Assembly: GCA_018715925.1 (NCBI GenBank)
Contig: DVKQ01000041.1
Location: 1 to 34,000, forward strand
Reading direction: 5' to 3'
Source: Candidatus Onthousia faecipullorum
GTDB lineage: Bacteria > Bacillota_I > Bacilli_A > RF39 > UBA660
DNA length: 34,000 bases
The notes under the pieces were generated by a model, which had not been told where the DNA came from, made no database searches, and worked only from the letters and a program-made list of their open reading frames with translations. Shown here one piece after another: positions 7,765 through 18,400 of the stretch (position 1 is the stretch's first letter; every line of letters starts with the position of its first letter). Both the position numbers and the translations under genes were made by a program.

Positions 7765-9594
7765 ATGATTAAATATACAGAGCCAAATAATATAGCTCAA
7801 ATATTTTCTAATGAAAAGAGTATTTTATATAACATACCAAAATATCAAAGAGAATATACATGGGGACAAAAAGAATGGGGATTATTATTTAATGATGTAA
7901 TTGAAAATGATAAAGGATATTTTTTAGGTTCTATTATTTGTGTAGATGATAGTGTCAGTGCTTGGAGTGATGCTATATTAGAAGTTATTGATGGACAACA
8001 AAGATTAACATCTATTTCTATTTTACTAATCGCTCTATACAATAAATTAAATAAAAAGAAAAGTCAATTAGACGAAGATGGACTTACAGATTTAAATAAT
8101 ATTAAAAGAGAATTAGTTGTTAAAAGAAATGGAAAAAATATTTCAAGATTAAAGCCACAAGTTCAAAATAATAATAGAGATGATTATTTTAGTCTACTAT
8201 GTGAAAATGATTTGCTTTTAGACCATGAAAAAAAGAATAATGCTAGTAATAGAAGAATATATAGAGCCTATTATTACTTTTCTAATTTAATTGATAAATA
8301 TATAGAAGAAGTTCAAAAAGATGATTCAAATTTAAATGAAATAGATATTTTATTTGAGTTAGTAAACAAATTTAATTCTGCTATTTTAGTATCTATTCAG
8401 GTAGAGACTCATAAAGATGCTTATATGTTATTTGAATCTTTGAATAATAGAGGAGTTCCTTTATCTGCTATTGATTTAATAAAGAATTTATTAATTAGTG
8501 TATCAGATGATGATGGTAAATCAGATGATGCTTATTCTAAATGGAAAAAGATACTTTCTTATTTAGGAGAAGATTATAGCGTGCAAGAAAGATTCTTTAG
8601 ACAATTTTATAATGCTTATAGAGATGAATTAAACGAACCATATAAAGCAGAAGGAAAAGTAAAATATGCATTAGGTTATCTAGCTACAAAAAGTACAATA
8701 CTAGATATCTATGAGAAATTAATTAAAACAGATTATGAAAAATTTTTAAATAGAGTTGAAAAAGAAGCAAGAAATTATTCTATTTTAATTAATAATGCAA
8801 GTGAAGATGGTATTATTGAAGAATTAGCACAGCCCTTATTTAATTTAGATAAAATTCAAGGAGCACCTTCATATATTTTACTTTTATATTTGTTGTCAAA
8901 AAAAGCCGAATTAAACTTAAATAACAAGATTATTGCAAATATTATTAACTATTTAACAAAGTTTTTTGTTAGAAGGAATATTACAGATTATCCAAATACA
9001 AGAAATCTAACAAAGATATTTATGGATTTAGTAGCACTAATTAAAGATAAAAAAGGTACTGAAATATATGATTTGATTATCAATAACTTAAAAGCTAATT
9101 CATCATCTGATGAAATATTTGAAGCAAAATTAAAAGGATCAATATATTTAGATAATCCAGATGCTACAAGATTCTTATTATGCTATTATGAAGATAAATT
9201 TAAGACAAATGAAATATATACTAATTTGTGGAGCAGAGATAGTAGTAATAAATATGTTTGGACTATAGAGCATATTTTTCCTGAAGGAGAAAATATTCCA
9301 GTAGAGTGGGTTAATATGATCGCCAATGGTAATAAAGCTATGGCTGTTGAATATTTAAATAATTATGCACATACTTTAGGAAATTTAACTATAACAGGGT
9401 ATAATCAAAACTTAAGTAATTTATCTTTTGAAAAGAAAAAAAATAGAGTTAATAAAGATGGTAATTACATTGGTTATAGAAATGGATTAAAGTTAAATGA
9501 AGATATAGTAAGTAAAGACTCATGGCATATTGAAGATATTAAAGAAAGAACAAATAAATTAGTAGATTTCTTTATGAAAGAGTTTGAATTATAA
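7765..9594 (+). CDS. GmrSD-type DUF262/DUF1524 restriction protein
   Basis: DUF262 (GmrS-like, ParB-fold) proteins with a C-terminal DUF1524 HNH nuclease belong to the GmrSD group of type IV restriction enzymes, which cut DNA carrying modified (often sugar-modified) cytosines of phages. The N-terminal half shows IPKYQREYTW (24-33) and the nucleotide-binding EVIDGQQRLTS (about 73-83). The C-terminus has TIEHIFPE near 500 and LGNLTIT...SFEKKK near 537-555, the typical DUF1524 HNH layout. The single 609-aa chain joins both parts. The track start at GTG 7756 has no room for a ribosome binding site; AGGAG (7750-7754) fits ATG 7765. It is bounded by its own promoter and has no co-transcribed partner. 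Target modification is not readable from sequence. Confidence 0.9.
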   Translation: MIKYTEPNNIAQIFSNEKSILYNIPKYQREYTWGQKEWGLLFNDVIENDKGYFLGSIICVDDSVSAWSDAILEVIDGQQRLTSISILLIALYNKLNKKKSQLDEDGLTDLNNIKRELVVKRNGKNISRLKPQVQNNNRDDYFSLLCENDLLLDHEKKNNASNRRIYRAYYYFSNLIDKYIEEVQKDDSNLNEIDILFELVNKFNSAILVSIQVETHKDAYMLFESLNNRGVPLSAIDLIKNLLISVSDDDGKSDDAYSKWKKILSYLGEDYSVQERFFRQFYNAYRDELNEPYKAEGKVKYALGYLATKSTILDIYEKLIKTDYEKFLNRVEKEARNYSILINNASEDGIIEELAQPLFNLDKIQGAPSYILLLYLLSKKAELNLNNKIIANIINYLTKFFVRRNITDYPNTRNLTKIFMDLVALIKDKKGTEIYDLIINNLKANSSSDEIFEAKLKGSIYLDNPDATRFLLCYYEDKFKTNEIYTNLWSRDSSNKYVWTIEHIFPEGENIPVEWVNMIANGNKAMAVEYLNNYAHTLGNLTITGYNQNLSNLSFEKKKNRVNKDGNYIGYRNGLKLNEDIVSKDSWHIEDIKERTNKLVDFFMKEFEL

Positions 9595-9737
9595 TTAATA
9601 TAAATAAAGATAGTATTTATAATTTAGATGACTTAATAAAAAATGTTTTAATCACAGAAAATAAACTTTAAACTTATAATATTCATTAATCAGAATACAG
9701 AAATTAAAACTACAGTAATAAATTAAGAAAAAAACGA

Positions 9738-9765
9738 AAAAGTTACTTTATGGAGTAATTTTTTT
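9738..9765 (+). terminator. Terminator fused to the next promoter
   Basis: AAAAGTTACT (9738-9747) pairs with AGTAATTTTT (9754-9763), with one G-U pair and the loop TTATGG, and runs into T. The T-run merges with the TTGACA -35 box of the next gene. Bases 9595-9737 show no gene; a 23-codon open stretch without a start is all I see. Confidence 0.7.
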
Positions 9766-9792
9766 GACATTATCTGTAAATAATAATATAAT
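9764..9792 (+). promoter_or_regulatory. Perfect consensus promoter
   Basis: TTGACA (9764-9769), exactly 17 bases, then TATAAT (9787-9792). This is a full sigma-70 (SigA) consensus promoter and should be strong. It reads into the DUF4143 ATPase and probably the SWIM gene. Confidence 0.9.
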
Positions 9793-9816
9793 ATAGATAG
9801 AAAGGGGAATTTATCT

Positions 9817-11013
9817 ATGATAATTAGGGAAAGATATTTAAAACAAATAAGACCATTTTATAATCAAGATTTAATTAAAGTTTTAATTGGAATTAGACGT
9901 TCTGGTAAATCTGTTATTTTAACACAGATTATTGATGAATTAAAAAAGAAAGAAACAGATGATGAACATATAATTTATATGAATTTTGAAGACTTTGATT
10001 ATGAAGAGTATACTGATTCTAAAAAATTAAACAATTATGTAAAGGAAAAGATAAAAGATGATAAGAAATATTATATTTTCTTCGATGAAATTCAAAATGT
10101 TAATTCTTGGGAAAAAGTAGTAAACTCTTTTAGAGCAACGAAAAATACTTCTATATTTATAACTGGTTCTAATAGTGATTTATTATCAAGTGATCTAGCT
10201 ACTCACATTGCAGGAAGATATGTAAGCTTTAAAATAACGCCATTTACATTTAGTGAAGTATGTGAACTATTAGATATAACTGATAAAAGTGATTTAGATG
10301 AGACATTTAATGATTATATTAAATGGGGTGGAATGCCTCAGAGGTTTATGCAAAGTGATGATGCTTCTAAAAAGACATACTTAAGTGATATATATGATTC
10401 GATTGTTATCAAAGATATAGTTAAAAGATTTAATATAAAAGATATTGATTTATTAAATAGAATAGTTACATATATACTTACAACACCAGCACAGACATTT
10501 TCTCCAGAAAGTTTAAAGAAATATTTTGAAAGTGAATCTAGAGGAGTATCTTTAGAAACCTTATATAATTATTTAGATTATATTGTTAGAGCAAACCTCG
10601 TTTCTAAAGCAGAAAGATATGATATACGTGGTAAAAGAATTCTTACAGGAAAATATAAATATTACCTAACAGATTTAGGATTTACTAACATATTAAGTGA
10701 TGGAAAAAAAGAACAGCTAGGTGCTTATCTAGAGAATATTGTTTATAATGAACTCATTGCTAGAGGCTATAATGTAAATATTGGAAATTTAGAAAATGGG
10801 GAAATCGACTTTATAGCTACTAGATTTGAAGAAAAAATATATATTCAAGTTGCATATATCTTATCTGATGAATCAGTAATTAAAAGAGAATTTGATGCTT
10901 ATAAAAAAATTGAAGATAATTATCCTAAATATGTTATCTCAATGGATAAGTTTGATTTTTCACAAAATGGTATTATTCATAAAAATATAATAGATTGGTT
11001 ACTAGATAAATAG
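9817..11013 (+). CDS. AAA_14/DUF4143 family ATPase
   Basis: This is a common bacterial and archaeal ATPase family with an AAA_14 core and a C-terminal DUF4143 region; its cellular role is not established. Walker A is GIRRSGKS (25-32), Walker B YYIFFDEIQNV (85-95), and a sensor-like FITGSNSDLLS follows near 115-125. Near 310-345, ENIVYNEL, then GEIDFIA and YIQVAY, resemble the E...ExD...ExK pattern of a PD-(D/E)XK nuclease fold, with Gln in place of the usual acidic residue, so catalysis is uncertain. The length of 398 aa is normal. AGAAAGGGG precedes the ATG. It is driven by the consensus promoter at 9764; the SWIM gene follows 43 bases later without a terminator. Confidence 0.9.
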   Translation: MIIRERYLKQIRPFYNQDLIKVLIGIRRSGKSVILTQIIDELKKKETDDEHIIYMNFEDFDYEEYTDSKKLNNYVKEKIKDDKKYYIFFDEIQNVNSWEKVVNSFRATKNTSIFITGSNSDLLSSDLATHIAGRYVSFKITPFTFSEVCELLDITDKSDLDETFNDYIKWGGMPQRFMQSDDASKKTYLSDIYDSIVIKDIVKRFNIKDIDLLNRIVTYILTTPAQTFSPESLKKYFESESRGVSLETLYNYLDYIVRANLVSKAERYDIRGKRILTGKYKYYLTDLGFTNILSDGKKEQLGAYLENIVYNELIARGYNVNIGNLENGEIDFIATRFEEKIYIQVAYILSDESVIKREFDAYKKIEDNYPKYVISMDKFDFSQNGIIHKNIIDWLLDK

Positions 11014-11056
11014 AGGAGAAAATTAAAGACAATTATTTTTAAGGATGTGATTAATA

Positions 11057-12706
11057 ATGAAGATAGATTTTGAAGATGATTTTAATAGTATAATATTATC
11101 AAGAGGTTATGAATACTATGAAGATGGTTTTGTAGAAGATGTTTTAATTAAAGATAATATTATAACTGCAAAAGTAGAAGGAACTGAAACTTATGATGTT
11201 TCTGTTGAAGTAGATAATGGCATATTTATAGATGGAGATTGTACTTGTCCTTATGCAAGTGAAGGGAACTATTGTAAACATATAGCAGCATTATTATATT
11301 ATTTAGATAATGAGAATCTAGATGAAAATAATAATTATACTACTAAAGAAAAAGAGATTAGAGATAGTCTTAGGACAATTAACAAGATAGAATTAGATGA
11401 TTTCTTAGTAGAATTATTAATTGAAGATAGAGATGTTTATGATAAGTTTAGATTAAGATTTAATAAATCATTCCCTAGTTTAACTATTGAAGATTATGAA
11501 AATAAAATATATAGTGCTATTCAAAGTAGTGCTGGTCGTGATGGCTTTATAGATTATCATGAGTCATGGGATTATACTAAAAATATGCATAAGATAACTA
11601 GTGAAGTAAATACATTAGTTGATAATGGAGAATATGATTTAGCATTTGACGTTGCTAGGACTATTTTAGAAACCATTCCTGAAACTGATATTGATGACTC
11701 TAATGGTTCTACAGGTGAAGTAGCAGATTCATGTATAGAAATAATTGAAAGAATATTAGAATTTATATTATATGATGAAAATGTCTTAGCTAAGAAAATT
11801 TTAGATTATATTTTAAATGAGATAAAAACAGAATATCTTTCTAATTATGCAATTGATTTATATCCATTATTTAATTTATATGTTGAAAGAAATATATATC
11901 TTGATGAAATAGAAGAAGGACTATTAGATGCTCTAGAAGTTGGTCAGAGTAAAGATTATTTTTGGAACGCTAAACATTATGTAGATATCTTGGTAGATAT
12001 TTATAATAACGAAGATTCTAAGAAAAAGATAATTAATCTATTAAAGAAATATTCTAATGATAATTATATCTGTTTAAAACTTGTTGATGAATACTTGAAT
12101 GCGGATAATGTTAATGATGCTATTACTTTATTAAAGAATAGATTAAAAGAAGATAGTAACAGAGATTATGCCTATAAACTATCTGAAATATATCAAAAAG
12201 AAAACATGATGGAAGAATATAAAAATATCTTATATAAATTATTATATGAATTGGATAAGTACAATATAGATATTTATAAGAAAATAAAATATCTATATTC
12301 AAATAAAGATTGGTTAATTGAAAGAGAAAAAATAATAAGTAGAATTTTAAAGGAAGCGAAAGGGAACACATATATCACTGATATATTAAATATTTATATT
12401 GAAGAGAAAAAGTATGACGATATGTATAATTTGCTAAAGGATAAAGATATGAGTACTATTATGAGATATGAAGAGTATCTTTTACCTAAATATAATAAAG
12501 AACTAATAAACATTTATGTTAAATGTTGTAAGTCCTTTGCTAGTAAAGCTTTTAATAGAACCATGTATAGTGAATTAGCAAGAGATATGCTTCATATAAA
12601 GAAAATGCAAAATAGTGAGAACGAATATACTAAATTGCTTGAAGAGATGAGAGAAAAATATCGTAATAAGCCTGCTATGCAAGATGAATTGTCACAAGTT
12701 TTATAA
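11057..12706 (+). CDS. SWIM zinc-finger protein with helical repeats
   Basis: A SWIM zinc-binding motif, CxCx8CxH, is visible as CTCPYASEGNYCKH (62-75). SWIM domains bind DNA or proteins and occur in bacterial SNF2 helicase partners and in stand-alone proteins such as this. The remaining 450 residues are highly acidic and helical, with TPR-like helix pairs (for example from about 190 to 500). No helicase lies next to it. The start has AAGGATGTG upstream. It is probably co-transcribed with the DUF4143 ATPase (43-base gap) and ends at a good terminator before the Wadjet operon. The function is unknown. Confidence 0.82.
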   Translation: MKIDFEDDFNSIILSRGYEYYEDGFVEDVLIKDNIITAKVEGTETYDVSVEVDNGIFIDGDCTCPYASEGNYCKHIAALLYYLDNENLDENNNYTTKEKEIRDSLRTINKIELDDFLVELLIEDRDVYDKFRLRFNKSFPSLTIEDYENKIYSAIQSSAGRDGFIDYHESWDYTKNMHKITSEVNTLVDNGEYDLAFDVARTILETIPETDIDDSNGSTGEVADSCIEIIERILEFILYDENVLAKKILDYILNEIKTEYLSNYAIDLYPLFNLYVERNIYLDEIEEGLLDALEVGQSKDYFWNAKHYVDILVDIYNNEDSKKKIINLLKKYSNDNYICLKLVDEYLNADNVNDAITLLKNRLKEDSNRDYAYKLSEIYQKENMMEEYKNILYKLLYELDKYNIDIYKKIKYLYSNKDWLIEREKIISRILKEAKGNTYITDILNIYIEEKKYDDMYNLLKDKDMSTIMRYEEYLLPKYNKELINIYVKCCKSFASKAFNRTMYSELARDMLHIKKMQNSENEYTKLLEEMREKYRNKPAMQDELSQVL

Positions 12707-12723
12707 CAATAATAATTATTTTG

Positions 12724-12753
12724 AGAAGTCTATACTAATAGATTTCTTTTTTT
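12724..12753 (+). terminator. Terminator between the SWIM gene and the Wadjet operon
   Basis: AGAAGTCTA (12724-12732) pairs with TAGATTTCT (12739-12747), 9 bp with one G-U, loop TACTAA, then seven T. Confidence 0.85.
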
Positions 12754-12772
12754 GGTAACATTTGGAAAATAC
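12753..12772 (+). repeat. Two TGG(T/A)AA repeats, 10-bp period, upstream of jetA
   Basis: TGGTAACATT and TGGAAAATAC stand in tandem with a 10-base period, directly after the terminator and about 30 bases before the jetA promoter. The second copy is degenerate. Confidence 0.4.
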
Positions 12773-12783
12773 AAAAAAATAAC

Positions 12784-12812
12784 TATACATTAACTAGAAC
12801 ATATGATAGAAT
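12784..12812 (+). promoter_or_regulatory. Promoter of the Wadjet operon
   Basis: TATACA (12784-12789), 17 bases, TAGAAT (12807-12812) with a TG one base upstream (extended -10). The only other candidate start for this long operon would be read-through from the SWIM gene. Confidence 0.6.
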
Positions 12813-12834
12813 AATAGCCATAAAGGAGAAGTAT

Positions 12835-14313
12835 ATGGATAATTTTGAAGTACTACAAAAAGCTATTACGGAAACTAAATATTTGTCACAAGAAAATACT
12901 TATCGTTATAGACCTATTATGCGTTTTTTCTATCATAAATATGAACAAGCAGAAAACTGGCTTTTTAAAGAAGAAATCTATGATGAATTAAAGGATAAAA
13001 TAGATAATTATACTATGGAAGATTTAGAACGAGATTTAGAGTTTTTAGTAGATAATTTAAGTTTAACTACTGTTCAAGATGTTAATAATATTAACTCACT
13101 TCAAGACTTTAAATATAAAAAATATAGATATCAATTAACAGATTATGCTATCGCTATAGAACGTATGACTATTGAACTTGAAGAAATGGAAGTAAAGGTT
13201 GCATCTTTATCTCCTAAAAGATTTGAAGTATTAAGAGATTTATTAAGAAAATTAAAAAGTATAGATTCTTTATCTAATGAAGAGTTAATGGATACTTGGG
13301 AGAGAATTACTAATGAATTTAGTGATATTAATAGAAATTATCAAGATTTCTTAAAGAAGTTTCAAGAATCTAAAACAGAAGAACTTTTACAAAGTACAGT
13401 CTTTCTAGAATATAAAAATAAAATGATTCAGTACTTAAAAGATTTTATAACAGGATACTTAAATCAAGCAGAAATTATAAGGGATATTTTAAAGAGTATG
13501 GATACTAATTTTGAAACTATTCTTGTAAAACGTTTAGAAGAAGGGGAAAGAAATATTCCTAAAATAGCTTTAGACTTTAATTATCAGAAATTTAATCAAG
13601 TTAATCTAGGTAAATGGAGAAGTATTTATAAGTGGTTTGTTAATACTAATGATAAAAGTGAAGGGGATAGACTACTAGAAGTTACTAGTAATCTTATTAG
13701 TAGAATTACTAAATGTGCTAATAGTTTGATAGAACTTCATGGTAATATGATAAAACGTAAAGAAGAGTATAAACATATTTGTAAACTATTTGATAAAATG
13801 CCTAATCTAAATGAAGCAAGAAAGCTTTCTAATGCTGTTTTCGGTATTTATAAAGTAAAACACTTTAAAGGTATAAGTAATAAAGATACTGACTCTTTAA
13901 TTAACTCCTATGAAGTATTACCTACTATTATATCTGTCTTACCTAATGATAAAAAAATTAAAAGCGAAAAACGCCATAGTGTTATTGTTGATAAAACTAG
14001 TAAGAAGAAAGAAATACTAGAAGAATATGAGAGGGAAGAAGCTAAGAAGAAGGAAATGTTAAAAAGATTTGTAGATACTAAAGAAGTTATTTTAAAAGGG
14101 GATGTTTATTTAACTAAAGAAGAAAGAGGTTATCTTCTTAACTTAATTAGTAGGATAGGGACTAGTGAAGAGTACTTTAAAGAACCTTTATTTGGTTTAA
14201 ATTATAAAGTTAACTTCGATAATAATAAAGAAATATGTAGAATAATAAGTGATGATGGGACATTTACTCTACCTAGTCTTAGCATTACATTTGCAGGTGA
14301 TTATAATGGATGA
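12835..14313 (+). CDS. jetA: Wadjet protein JetA (type II, DUF2397-like; kleisin)
   Basis: JetA is the kleisin subunit (MukF-like) of the Wadjet complex, which recognises and cuts circular plasmid DNA by loop extrusion. The N-terminus YRYRPIMRFFYHKYE (about 23-37), then a winged-helix segment ending in DFKYKKYRYQLTDY (about 90-104), matches my memory of the DUF2397/TIGR02677 family that defines type II JetA. A long helical part follows, and a basic/acidic segment near 390-415 may be a linker. The length of 492 aa is usual. The start has AAAGGAGA. Its TGA stop overlaps the jetB start by 8 bases, so translation is coupled. The type II call rests on recognition without a profile search. Confidence 0.88.
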   Translation: MDNFEVLQKAITETKYLSQENTYRYRPIMRFFYHKYEQAENWLFKEEIYDELKDKIDNYTMEDLERDLEFLVDNLSLTTVQDVNNINSLQDFKYKKYRYQLTDYAIAIERMTIELEEMEVKVASLSPKRFEVLRDLLRKLKSIDSLSNEELMDTWERITNEFSDINRNYQDFLKKFQESKTEELLQSTVFLEYKNKMIQYLKDFITGYLNQAEIIRDILKSMDTNFETILVKRLEEGERNIPKIALDFNYQKFNQVNLGKWRSIYKWFVNTNDKSEGDRLLEVTSNLISRITKCANSLIELHGNMIKRKEEYKHICKLFDKMPNLNEARKLSNAVFGIYKVKHFKGISNKDTDSLINSYEVLPTIISVLPNDKKIKSEKRHSVIVDKTSKKKEILEEYEREEAKKKEMLKRFVDTKEVILKGDVYLTKEERGYLLNLISRIGTSEEYFKEPLFGLNYKVNFDNNKEICRIISDDGTFTLPSLSITFAGDYNG

Positions 14314-15481
14314 GATTCAAAATGAGATTAGAGAACTTTTAACTAACTTTTGGATTGTTAAAGAAGAAAGTCCTGATTTATATTATGAAATAAAAAGAAA
14401 ACAAAACATTATTAAAGACTTTGTTACAAAGACATTAGGAAGTAAGTTAATTATTCATGATAGATTTATAAAATTAGAAAAGATTCCTAGTAATGATACT
14501 GGTAATATTGGTATTGACACTTTTACTTCTAAATCTGATTATGTTTATCTTTGTATAATTCTTTTATACATAGAAGATAAGACAAGGGGTGAAGTATTTG
14601 TATTATCTTCCTTAATAGATTATGTTAAAAATACTGCTGTTACTATGAATTTAGAAACAATACCTGACTGGACTTTAAGAAGTGATAGACATAGTTTAGT
14701 TAGAGTTATGGATTTTTTAACAGAAATATCAGTAATTAAAGTTAAAGATCAAGAAAAGACTAGTTTTAAAGATAGTGAAGAAGCAGAAGCTTTATATGAA
14801 ATAACTGGTCTTGCTAATTATGTAATGCGATTATTTACTAATGATATTTTTGAAATAGATAGTGTTAATGACTTTCTTAATGATGAATGGAAATATCAAG
14901 ACTTAGAAAAAGGTGATGTTAGAAGATATAAAGTTTATCGTAACCTTTTATTTACTCCGGCGACATTTTCTTATAATATAACTCCTGCTGAACTTGATTA
15001 TATTAAGAAGATGAGAGGATATTTAGAAAATGAATTTACTAATTTAGGATATGAATTAGAAATCACTAAAAATATGGCTTTTCTTTATGAATATGAAACT
15101 AGTAATTCTAAGTATAATTTTCCAAATAATAAGAAGATTACAGATATAGTATTAATGGTAAATAATGAGCTTTATAAAATGATAACTAATAAAGAGATAC
15201 CTTTAGATGATAATGAAGTAGGACATATAAATAGAGAAAGTCTAGAGGTGATTTTAAAAGATATAAAGACTAATAATAAAGATTATTTAAGTAAACAGTA
15301 TCAAGACTTATCTTTAGGAAAGTTTTTTGATGAAGTTATTAATTATATGATAGAATACTCATTTCTAAAAGAAGAAGATAATACTTATTTGGTTTTACCT
15401 ACTATCGCTAGATTTAATGGTGAGTTAGTAAGATCTAATACAAAACAGATGGATTTATTTGGAGGTGAAGATGATGTTTAA
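14306..15481 (+). CDS. jetB: Wadjet protein JetB (type II, DUF2398-like; KITE subunit)
   Basis: JetB is the KITE (MukE-like) partner that binds the JetA kleisin. The conserved pattern near 205-250, RRYKVYRNLLFTPATFSY followed by a long helix and AFLYEYE, fits DUF2398/TIGR02678. EALYEIT near 167 also fits. The ORF track begins at 14249, inside jetA; ATG 14306 is chosen because AGGTGA lies 5 bases upstream and the protein then begins MDEIQNEI (391 aa, normal for the family). It overlaps jetA at its start and jetC at its end, showing tight operon packing. Confidence 0.88.
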   Translation: MDEIQNEIRELLTNFWIVKEESPDLYYEIKRKQNIIKDFVTKTLGSKLIIHDRFIKLEKIPSNDTGNIGIDTFTSKSDYVYLCIILLYIEDKTRGEVFVLSSLIDYVKNTAVTMNLETIPDWTLRSDRHSLVRVMDFLTEISVIKVKDQEKTSFKDSEEAEALYEITGLANYVMRLFTNDIFEIDSVNDFLNDEWKYQDLEKGDVRRYKVYRNLLFTPATFSYNITPAELDYIKKMRGYLENEFTNLGYELEITKNMAFLYEYETSNSKYNFPNNKKITDIVLMVNNELYKMITNKEIPLDDNEVGHINRESLEVILKDIKTNNKDYLSKQYQDLSLGKFFDEVINYMIEYSFLKEEDNTYLVLPTIARFNGELVRSNTKQMDLFGGEDDV

Positions 15482-18400
15482 ACCAACTAGAATGGGACTT
15501 ATTAATTTTTGGCTATATGATGATGAAGTTTTTGATTTTTATGATGGTAAACTTTTACTTAGAGGAAAAAATGGTTCAGGTAAATCTGTAACTATGCAGT
15601 CATTTATCCCTTTAATATTAGATGGTAATAAGTCTCCTAAAAGATTAGATACTTTTGGTTCTACTGATAAACATATAGAGTACTATTTACTTGGAGAAAA
15701 CAATGAAAAGGATGATTCTACTGGTTATTTATATATGGAGTTTTATAATAGTTCAGAAGATAGGTATATTACTATTGGTATGGGACTTAGAGCAAGAAGA
15801 GGTAAGCCTACTGATTTCTTTGGCTTTGTCTTAAAAGATGGTAGAAGAGTAGGAAAAGATTTCTTCTTATATAAAACAAAAGATGGTTTTACTAAGACTC
15901 CTTTAACTAGATTAGAATTAAAAGCAGCTTTAGGTGTTCAAAATAATTTAGTAGAAACTGCTAAAGAATATAAAAAGTTAGTTAATGATAATCTATTTAA
16001 ATTTAAGAATATCGAAATGTTTGATGAGTTTATTAATATTATTTTACAGATTAGAAGTCCTAAATTATCTAAAGAATATAAACCTACTAAGTTAATGGAA
16101 GTATTAAATGAAGTATTACCACCTTTATCAGATGATACTTTAAGACCTTTATCTGATACTATTGAAAACTTGAATGAAACAAAAGAGAAGATGGATGAGT
16201 TAAAAGAGAAAATTAATATTTTAACTAACTTTACTAAGGTCTTTAAAAACTATAATGAAGCGGTTTTACTTGCTAAAGCTTCTAACTATTATAAAGAGTA
16301 TCAAACTGTAGAAAAAATAAAGAGTGATATTTTAGAAAAAGAGTCTCATATTAATGAAATAAAAAATAATATAGATTTACTTAAAGAGGAACAATCTTCT
16401 TTAGAAGATGAATATAATTATGCTAAAGAAGAAAGAGAACACTTAAGTAATACCGACTTAGAAGAAAAAAGCAGAAGAAAATTAGAGTTAGAAGAAGAAA
16501 TAAAAGCACTTACGGAAAGACTTACTAAGGAAGAAGAAGTTATTTCTAACTTAAAACAGAAAATGAGTGAGATTAGTTCTATTATAGATGATACTGAAAA
16601 TAGTATAACTCTGTTAGATAAAGAGATAACTGATACTATTACTACTTTAAGTGATTTAGGTGAAGAGATTAGTTTTAGTGAATTACAAGATTTAATCCCT
16701 TTTATTAAAGAAATGACACAAATAAAGTTTATAATAGAGAAGATAAACTTTAAAAAAGAAGAGATAGATAAGACTAAAGAGTTACTTCTAAAGAAAGGTA
16801 AACTATTAGAAGAACAAAATGTTAAATCTGATGAGTATGAAAGTTTAAAAGAGGATTATAACGAAAAAGAGAAGATAAGAGATAACTTATATGAAGAGTT
16901 AGATAGTGAGTTAGAACTTTTCTTTATGTGTTTAAGAAATCTTTCTGTAAATAATAAATATCTTATTCTTTTAGAAGAAGATATAAAAGAAATCGCTAAT
17001 TACTTAGATGAATATACTAGTGTTGGATATTTAGATGCTAAAAATAAATATGAAGAGATATATAAAATTAAATATAGTGATCTTGTAGAAAAGTTATCAA
17101 TTAAGAAAACAGAACTATTACAAGATAAGGATAACTTAAGTAAAGAAGAATTAATCTTAAAAGAGTTATTAGAAACTGAAGAGATAAAACTTGAAGAAGA
17201 TGATTTAACAAAAGATGCAATAGAATTATTAGATAAAGAAAATATTCCTTATGCTTCACTTTATCAAGTAGTTGAGTTTAAAGATAATGTAAGTGATGAT
17301 ATCAAAGATAAATTAGAAGAAGTATTGTACTCATCTGGTATTTTAAATACTAAGATATTTAGAAGTAGTGATTTATCTAAAATAAAGAATATGAATATAT
17401 CTTACTTTAAGTCAAGTAGTAAGAAGAAAAATAATTTAACTAAGTATTTAAAGCCTTATCAAAATGACTACTTCGATAGTGACTTTATTACTAAGATATT
17501 AGAGTCTATTAGTACTGATGATAATGATTTAATTAGTGTTAATGAAAATAGTTATAGTTTTGACTTTATTAAAGGTAATATTAGTACTAATTATAAGAGT
17601 AAGTATATTGGTATTCTTAAAAGAAAAGAAGAACATCTACTACTTATAAAAAATCAGGAAGAGAAGATTAATATTTTAAAAGATATTATTAAATCTAAAG
17701 AAGAAGAGATAAAAACAATAGAGAATGCTCTTAATACCTTAAACTATGAAAGAGAATTATTCCCTAGTAATAAAGTTTTGGATAATATATCATCTAAAAT
17801 AAAAGAAATAGATTTAGAACTTGATTTTATTAATAATAAAGAAAAAGTAATAGAAGAAGAGATAAGAAACTATCAAAAACAAATAGAAGAAGTTGTTAAA
17901 GAATTAGAAAAATATAGAAGAGACTTACCTTTAAATATCGCAACTTATGAAAAAGCTAGTGTTGTAATAAGAGAGATATTAGATACTACTAAAGATTTAA
18001 TTAGTCTTTATGAAAAGTTAAATCAAAGATGCGAAATACTTGCAACTAATAAAGAAAGACTTGATGATTTAACTATTAATCATGATGAAGTATATGCATC
18101 TATCGCTAATCTAGTCAGTGATAAGAAAAAACGCGAAATAGAACTTGATACAATATTGAAGATTCTTAATACTAAAGAATATCTTGAACTTAGTAAAAAA
18201 ATAGAGAAAATAGTAAAGACTATTGAAGAGTATCCAGTAAAAAGTTCTAGCCTTTCTAAAAGATTAGGTATTTTAGAACAGAGTCTTACTAATGAAGAAG
18301 TATTACTTAAAGAAATAGAACAAAATAACAAGGAAGAAAATATTATTTTAGAAATATTATCTAATATCTTAAAAGAAGAGTTAGACTTAGGATATGTAAC

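Noticed and set aside
7845-8042. Minus-strand ORF of 65 aa (also 12123-12371, 18080-18331, 19793-19999, 23526-23771, 24355-24585 and 32598-32909)
   Set aside because: All lie inside well-supported + strand genes (24355-24585 runs just past a gene end), have no ribosome binding site, and read as low-complexity hydrophobic shadows of AT-rich coding sequence.
9595-9737. Possible small gene or gene remnant after the DUF262 gene
   Set aside because: A 23-codon open stretch exists but has no start codon or ribosome binding site. Nothing recognisable.
14249-14305. Upstream extension of jetB as given in the ORF track
   Set aside because: It is the out-of-frame end of jetA. AGGTGA points to ATG 14306, and the mature family begins there.
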